Below are positions 7,705 to 9,912 of a DNA stretch of 9,912 bases, one piece after another. Numbering within the stretch: position 1 is the stretch's first letter; each line of letters opens with the position of its first letter. Made by a program: the position numbers and the translations under genes. The stretch is from Chryseobacterium gleum. GTDB lineage: Bacteria > Bacteroidota > Bacteroidia > Flavobacteriales_D > Crocinitomicaceae. The DNA lies in contig CAMCQW010000054.1 of assembly GCA_945877045.1 (NCBI GenBank), positions 1 to 9,912 on the forward strand. Reading direction: 5' to 3'. A model generated the notes under the pieces. The model searched no databases. It was not told where the DNA came from and was given only the letters and a program-made list of their open reading frames with translations.

Positions 7705-8520
7705 TTAATCGCCTTCCTTTTTCTTTTCTTTCTTTTTTTCTTTTGGATTGCTTTCATCTTGTTTGGATTGCTTGATACCTTCACTTAATTTCTTTTGATA
7801 GATTTCATACTCAGACAAGGTGGATTTTGAATCAGAAATAATGAGCGGCTCAATACCATAGATACAGCGAACATAAAACCCAGTGCGTGTATTTTCTTTT
7901 TTAAATAGCATATCATTCATGTTAGCTTGAAAATAGATATTGTAACTTGAATAAGCATTACTTTTTGAATAACCATAATAAGTGATGGTATCCCTTGACC
8001 AAATTCCAACTGAATTACCAATACCATCAAACGAACCATTCAGCATTCTGTAACCGCCGGGTAGAATAGACATCCCATATTGATCTTCCCCATTTCCTCC
8101 TTCCAACCAAGAATGGGCACTTTTTAATTTTATAGCTGAAACACCTTGGTCTTGGTAATTATTAATCCCCCTTTTTAAAAAATTATAGAGAATAGCCCAA
8201 TCTATATCATTCGCCACTCTAAATCCTTCTGGTGCCAAGCCCCTGGAATCAGCCATAGCAAACCAATTGTATATGGCGCCGTAGGTAGTACCATTTCGAG
8301 GATCATTGTTATAATAACAATAGGCAGGAATTCCCTCCGCATGACATTTAATCCACTCATCATTACTCGTAACGTAACGGATTGGATCGCCATTACGAAA
8401 TTGTTTTACATTTAAATTCTTTGTTGCCCATACTTGTAAATCAATTTCTATTACAGGCATATCTTGCCCATTGGATATTGAGCCTAATAGTAAGAATAAG
8501 ATAAAAGCAACTATCTTCAT
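7705..8520 (-). CDS. Secreted FISUMP-domain protein, diverged, Lys/Glu-rich tail
   Basis: The 271-residue product starts with a signal peptide (short basic start, hydrophobic core at residues 4-13, likely type I cleavage near residue 19). It has no lipobox cysteine, so it is probably periplasmic or secreted. Residues about 28-222 resemble the FISUMP (Fib_succ_major, TIGR02145-type) domain: V-W-A-T-K-N-L, F-R-N-G-D-P-I, Y-G-x-x-Y-N-W, R-G-L-A-P-E-G-F, L-P-G-G-Y-R and a terminal Y-V-R-C. Two signature spots have diverged: G-F-R-V-A replaces G-W-H-I-P, and G-I-W-S-R-D replaces W-W-S-S-S-E. After the domain comes an extension of about 50 residues ending in a run of Lys and Glu. Its function is unknown. 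The upstream neighbour is a paralog. A leader AGGA lies close to the ATG. Confidence 0.85.
   Translation of the reverse strand: MKIVAFILFLLLGSISNGQDMPVIEIDLQVWATKNLNVKQFRNGDPIRYVTSNDEWIKCHAEGIPAYCYYNNDPRNGTTYGAIYNWFAMADSRGLAPEGFRVANDIDWAILYNFLKRGINNYQDQGVSAIKLKSAHSWLEGGNGEDQYGMSILPGGYRMLNGSFDGIGNSVGIWSRDTITYYGYSKSNAYSSYNIYFQANMNDMLFKKENTRTGFYVRCIYGIEPLIISDSKSTLSEYEIYQKKLSEGIKQSKQDESNPKEKKKEKKKEGD
7711..7743 (-). repeat. Purine-only low-complexity tract in FISUMP gene tail
   Basis: The last codons of the gene are an almost uninterrupted A/G run, seen as a pyrimidine tract on the plus strand. They encode alternating Lys and Glu, ending in E-G-D. The tract contains an in-frame A_AAA_AAG heptamer at 7732-7738. 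Simple tracts like this are prone to length change by slippage. No further repeat copies were seen elsewhere in the window. Confidence 0.7.
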
Positions 8521-8534
8521 TATTCCTATAAATT

Positions 8535-8542
8535 CAAAGGCA
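8535..8542 (-). promoter_or_regulatory. Weak -7-like box before the downstream FISUMP gene
   Basis: The minus strand reads TGCCTTTG here, one mismatch from the Bacteroidota -7 consensus TAnnTTTG, and ends 14 bases before the ATG at 8520. No -33 TTTG is visible at the expected distance. The alternative is read-through from the upstream FISUMP gene across the 97-base gap (8521-8617), which otherwise contains only AT-rich sequence with no clear hairpin. Confidence 0.25.
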
Positions 8543-8617
8543 GGAAAAGTTACGAAATTATTTGTGGTAAAATAATTACTGAAAAAACTATAAGAAAATA
8601 AATAATCAATTATTCAA

Positions 8618-9280
8618 TTAATCCTTCACACATCGAACGGACATGCCGTAGGGCTTGTTACTGCAAGCTTGACCTAAATAGGAACTAAAAGCACGCAAAT
8701 CCCAATACCAAGCATTAGAATCATGGCTTTCCGAAGAACTCCACCAATTACCATAACTACCAAAATCAAGAAAGTCTCCCTCCAAACTTCGATATCCACC
8801 AGGAAGACCCCCAAAACCGCTTTTATTGTCTCCATTTCCGTCTTCAACCCAATCTTGTGTGCTTTTCATAAATTTACCTGCCACAACTTCGCCTCCTAAA
8901 TGTACAGATAGTTTTGTCCAATCTTTAGCCGTTGGGATATGCCATCCAGTTGGTGCTAAGCCCCGAGGGTCGACTACTGCATGCCAATTATAAAGTTTAC
9001 CATACTTTGATCCAATAATTGAATCATTTTTACTGTAGCACCAAGCAGGCTTCGCTGTATTTCCAGCAATCATCCATTCTTTATCTGTTTTTACTTCTGG
9101 TATTGGATCACCATTGCGAAATTGACCAACATCTAGGTTTTTAGACGTCCATGTTTGAGTACCTATCCTGATTGTATCTGAAAGGGTTACTTTCATTGGG
9201 ATATCTGAAATTGGAGTTTTTTCACTACACGAACTTGTGATTAGTAGTGCTGCAAATATTATCATAAGTGTCTGTTTCAT
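8618..9280 (-). CDS. FISUMP-domain probable lipoprotein
   Basis: The 220-residue product, counted from the ATG at 9280, begins with a compact lipoprotein-like signal peptide (M-K-Q-T, hydrophobic core, then T-S-S-C, Cys18). This supports lipid anchoring at the outer membrane or inner membrane surface. An in-frame ATG at 9298 would add six residues before this signal peptide and is less likely. Residues about 38-219 form a near-canonical FISUMP domain: T-W-T-S-K-N-L, F-R-N-G-D-P-I, W-C-Y, Y-G-K-L-Y-N-W, R-G-L-A-P-T-G-W-H-I-P, D-W, L-P-G-G-Y-R, N-W-W-S-S-S-E and V-R-C-V-K-D at the end. FISUMP proteins are common, often multicopy exported proteins in Fibrobacter and Bacteroidota, and their function is not established. 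It lies 97 bases upstream of a paralog on the same strand. Confidence 0.87.
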   Translation of the reverse strand: MKQTLMIIFAALLITSSCSEKTPISDIPMKVTLSDTIRIGTQTWTSKNLDVGQFRNGDPIPEVKTDKEWMIAGNTAKPAWCYSKNDSIIGSKYGKLYNWHAVVDPRGLAPTGWHIPTAKDWTKLSVHLGGEVVAGKFMKSTQDWVEDGNGDNKSGFGGLPGGYRSLEGDFLDFGSYGNWWSSSESHDSNAWYWDLRAFSSYLGQACSNKPYGMSVRCVKD

Positions 9281-9308
9281 AATGATATATGTTAGCATTG
9301 TTATTAGT

Positions 9309-9316
9309 CAAAAATA
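9309..9316 (-). promoter_or_regulatory. Candidate -7 box (TAnnTTTG) for FISUMP lipoprotein gene
   Basis: The minus strand reads TATTTTTG, which fits TAnnTTTG. Transcription would start around 9303-9305, giving a leader of about 24 bases to the ATG at 9280 and only about six to the ATG at 9298, which favours the shorter protein. No -33 TTTG at the usual 19-21 base spacing is seen, and the surrounding A-rich run makes a chance match quite possible. Confidence 0.35.
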
Positions 9317-9390
9317 AAAAAAAAATCGAATAATTTATACTTTTACGAAACAATATATTTTATTTTTCAAAACTGACGTCTTATGAACTG

Positions 9391-9398
9391 TACCTTTG
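9391..9398 (+). promoter_or_regulatory. Bacteroidota -7 box (TACCTTTG) for helicase gene
   Basis: TACCTTTG is an exact match to the TAnnTTTG -7 consensus of the Bacteroidota primary sigma factor. A poor -33 candidate (TTTC, 9365-9368) lies about 22 bases upstream. The box ends four bases before the ATG at 9403, so the expected start of transcription falls at or next to the start codon, giving a leaderless or nearly leaderless mRNA. Confidence 0.6.
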
Positions 9399-9402
9399 CA
9401 CT

Positions 9403-9912
9403 ATGAATATAGACTCACAGCGAATTACCAAGGTACTTTCATCCATTGGATTCAACGAATTAAATAGCTTACAACAAGAAACGCTCGATCATAGTAACGT
9501 CAATGATAACTTATTGATTCTTTCACAAACAGGTTCCGGTAAAACTTTTGCTTTTTTATTACCGCTGTTCTTACGGTTGGATAGTAATTCATCTGTTATT
9601 CAAGCACTAATACTTGCACCATCCCGCGAACTAGCTATTCAAATTGAAGGTGTTTTTCGTGCCATGAAGACGAATCACAAAGTATTAACGTGTTACGGGG
9701 GACATTCCATTCAAGTAGAAAAAAAGAGCCTCAATGAATTGCCTAGTGTACTTATTGGAACACCAGGACGAATATGTGACCACCTAACAAGAAACACCAT
9801 CGATTTATCGAAGGTTACCCAATTTGTTGTTGATGAATACGACAAGAGTTTGGAATTTGGCTTTGAAGAAGAACTGAAATTTATCTATCAACAATTCAAC
9901 TCCTTAAAGTAT
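9403..9912 (+). CDS. DEAD-box RNA helicase, 5' part (motif II DEYD)
   Basis: The gene runs off the right edge. The 170 visible residues cover most of RecA-like domain 1 of an ATP-dependent RNA helicase. Visible motifs are the Q motif (Gly16-Phe17 with Gln24), motif I S-Q-T-G-S-G-K-T (residues 41-48, Walker A), motif Ia A-P-S-R-E-L-A (72-78), the G-G step (99-100), motif Ib T-P-G-R (120-123) and motif II V-D-E-Y-D (143-147), where Tyr replaces the usual Ala of DEAD. These ATP- and RNA-contacting residues are otherwise intact. The start at 9403 is the only one that keeps the Q motif, because the next ATG is at residue 88. Such proteins act in cytoplasmic RNA unwinding, for example ribosome assembly or cold adaptation, but the specific substrate cannot be read from this fragment. 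Confidence 0.93.
   Translation, partial: MNIDSQRITKVLSSIGFNELNSLQQETLDHSNVNDNLLILSQTGSGKTFAFLLPLFLRLDSNSSVIQALILAPSRELAIQIEGVFRAMKTNHKVLTCYGGHSIQVEKKSLNELPSVLIGTPGRICDHLTRNTIDLSKVTQFVVDEYDKSLEFGFEEELKFIYQQFNSLKY

Larger units (their letters stand above)
9299..9402. other. Divergent intergenic region
   Basis: This 104-base stretch lies between the FISUMP lipoprotein gene (- strand) and the helicase gene (+ strand). It is very AT-rich, with an A-run near 9310-9325. It holds one candidate -7 box on each strand and no RNA gene or strong inverted repeat that I can see. Confidence 0.6.

Noticed and set aside
8202..8393. 63-codon frame within the downstream FISUMP gene on the same strand
   Set aside because: It is an out-of-phase shadow of a gene with clear domain motifs.
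8601..8614. AATAAT/ATTATT inverted repeat downstream of the FISUMP lipoprotein gene
   Set aside because: The stem is all A/T with a two-base loop, is expected by chance in AT-rich DNA, and lacks a following T-run.

Overview
The window reads as an ordinary AT-rich chromosome segment of a Bacteroidota bacterium, most likely a Flavobacteriales relative (Cryomorphaceae/Crocinitomicaceae-like). This placement is an inference from four things: the style of the complex I genes, including a NuoG that ends shortly after its iron-sulfur domains; two proteins of the FISUMP (Fibrobacter succinogenes major paralogous domain) family; a helicase with a DEFD/DEYD-type motif II; and a TAnnTTTG promoter box, which is typical of this phylum. 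I cannot name the species.

Positions 2-7671 (+ strand) hold the 3' part of a respiratory complex I (NADH:quinone oxidoreductase, NDH-1) operon in the order nuoG(partial)-H-I-J-K-L-M-N. The genes overlap or are separated by at most 5 bases, so one polycistronic mRNA with translational coupling is expected. NuoG and NuoI carry electrons through iron-sulfur clusters in the peripheral arm. NuoH, J and K form the proximal membrane part and the quinone/proton link. NuoL, M and N are the three antiporter-like proton channels, and each keeps its key membrane Glu and Lys residues. Two start points need care: nuoM can only start at a TTG inside the end of nuoL, and nuoK is best started at the ATG just after the nuoJ stop.

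Positions 7705-9280 (- strand, convergent with nuoN across 33 bases) hold two tandem exported FISUMP-domain proteins. The upstream one (8618-9280) is a canonical, probable lipoprotein. The downstream one (7705-8520) is a diverged paralog with a type I-like signal peptide and a lysine/glutamate-rich tail. Their function is unknown.

Positions 9299-9402 are a short divergent intergenic region with a candidate Bacteroidota promoter on each strand. From 9403 (+ strand) a DEAD-box RNA helicase gene begins and runs off the right edge. Its -7 box lies only 4 bases before the ATG, which suggests a leaderless mRNA.

I found no tRNA, rRNA, CRISPR array, insertion sequence, phage gene or defence system. 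No gene-free stretch exceeds about 120 bases. I see no convincing novel multi-gene system. The most noteworthy points are the remodelled cysteine cluster of the short NuoG, the diverged FISUMP pair and the predicted leaderless helicase.
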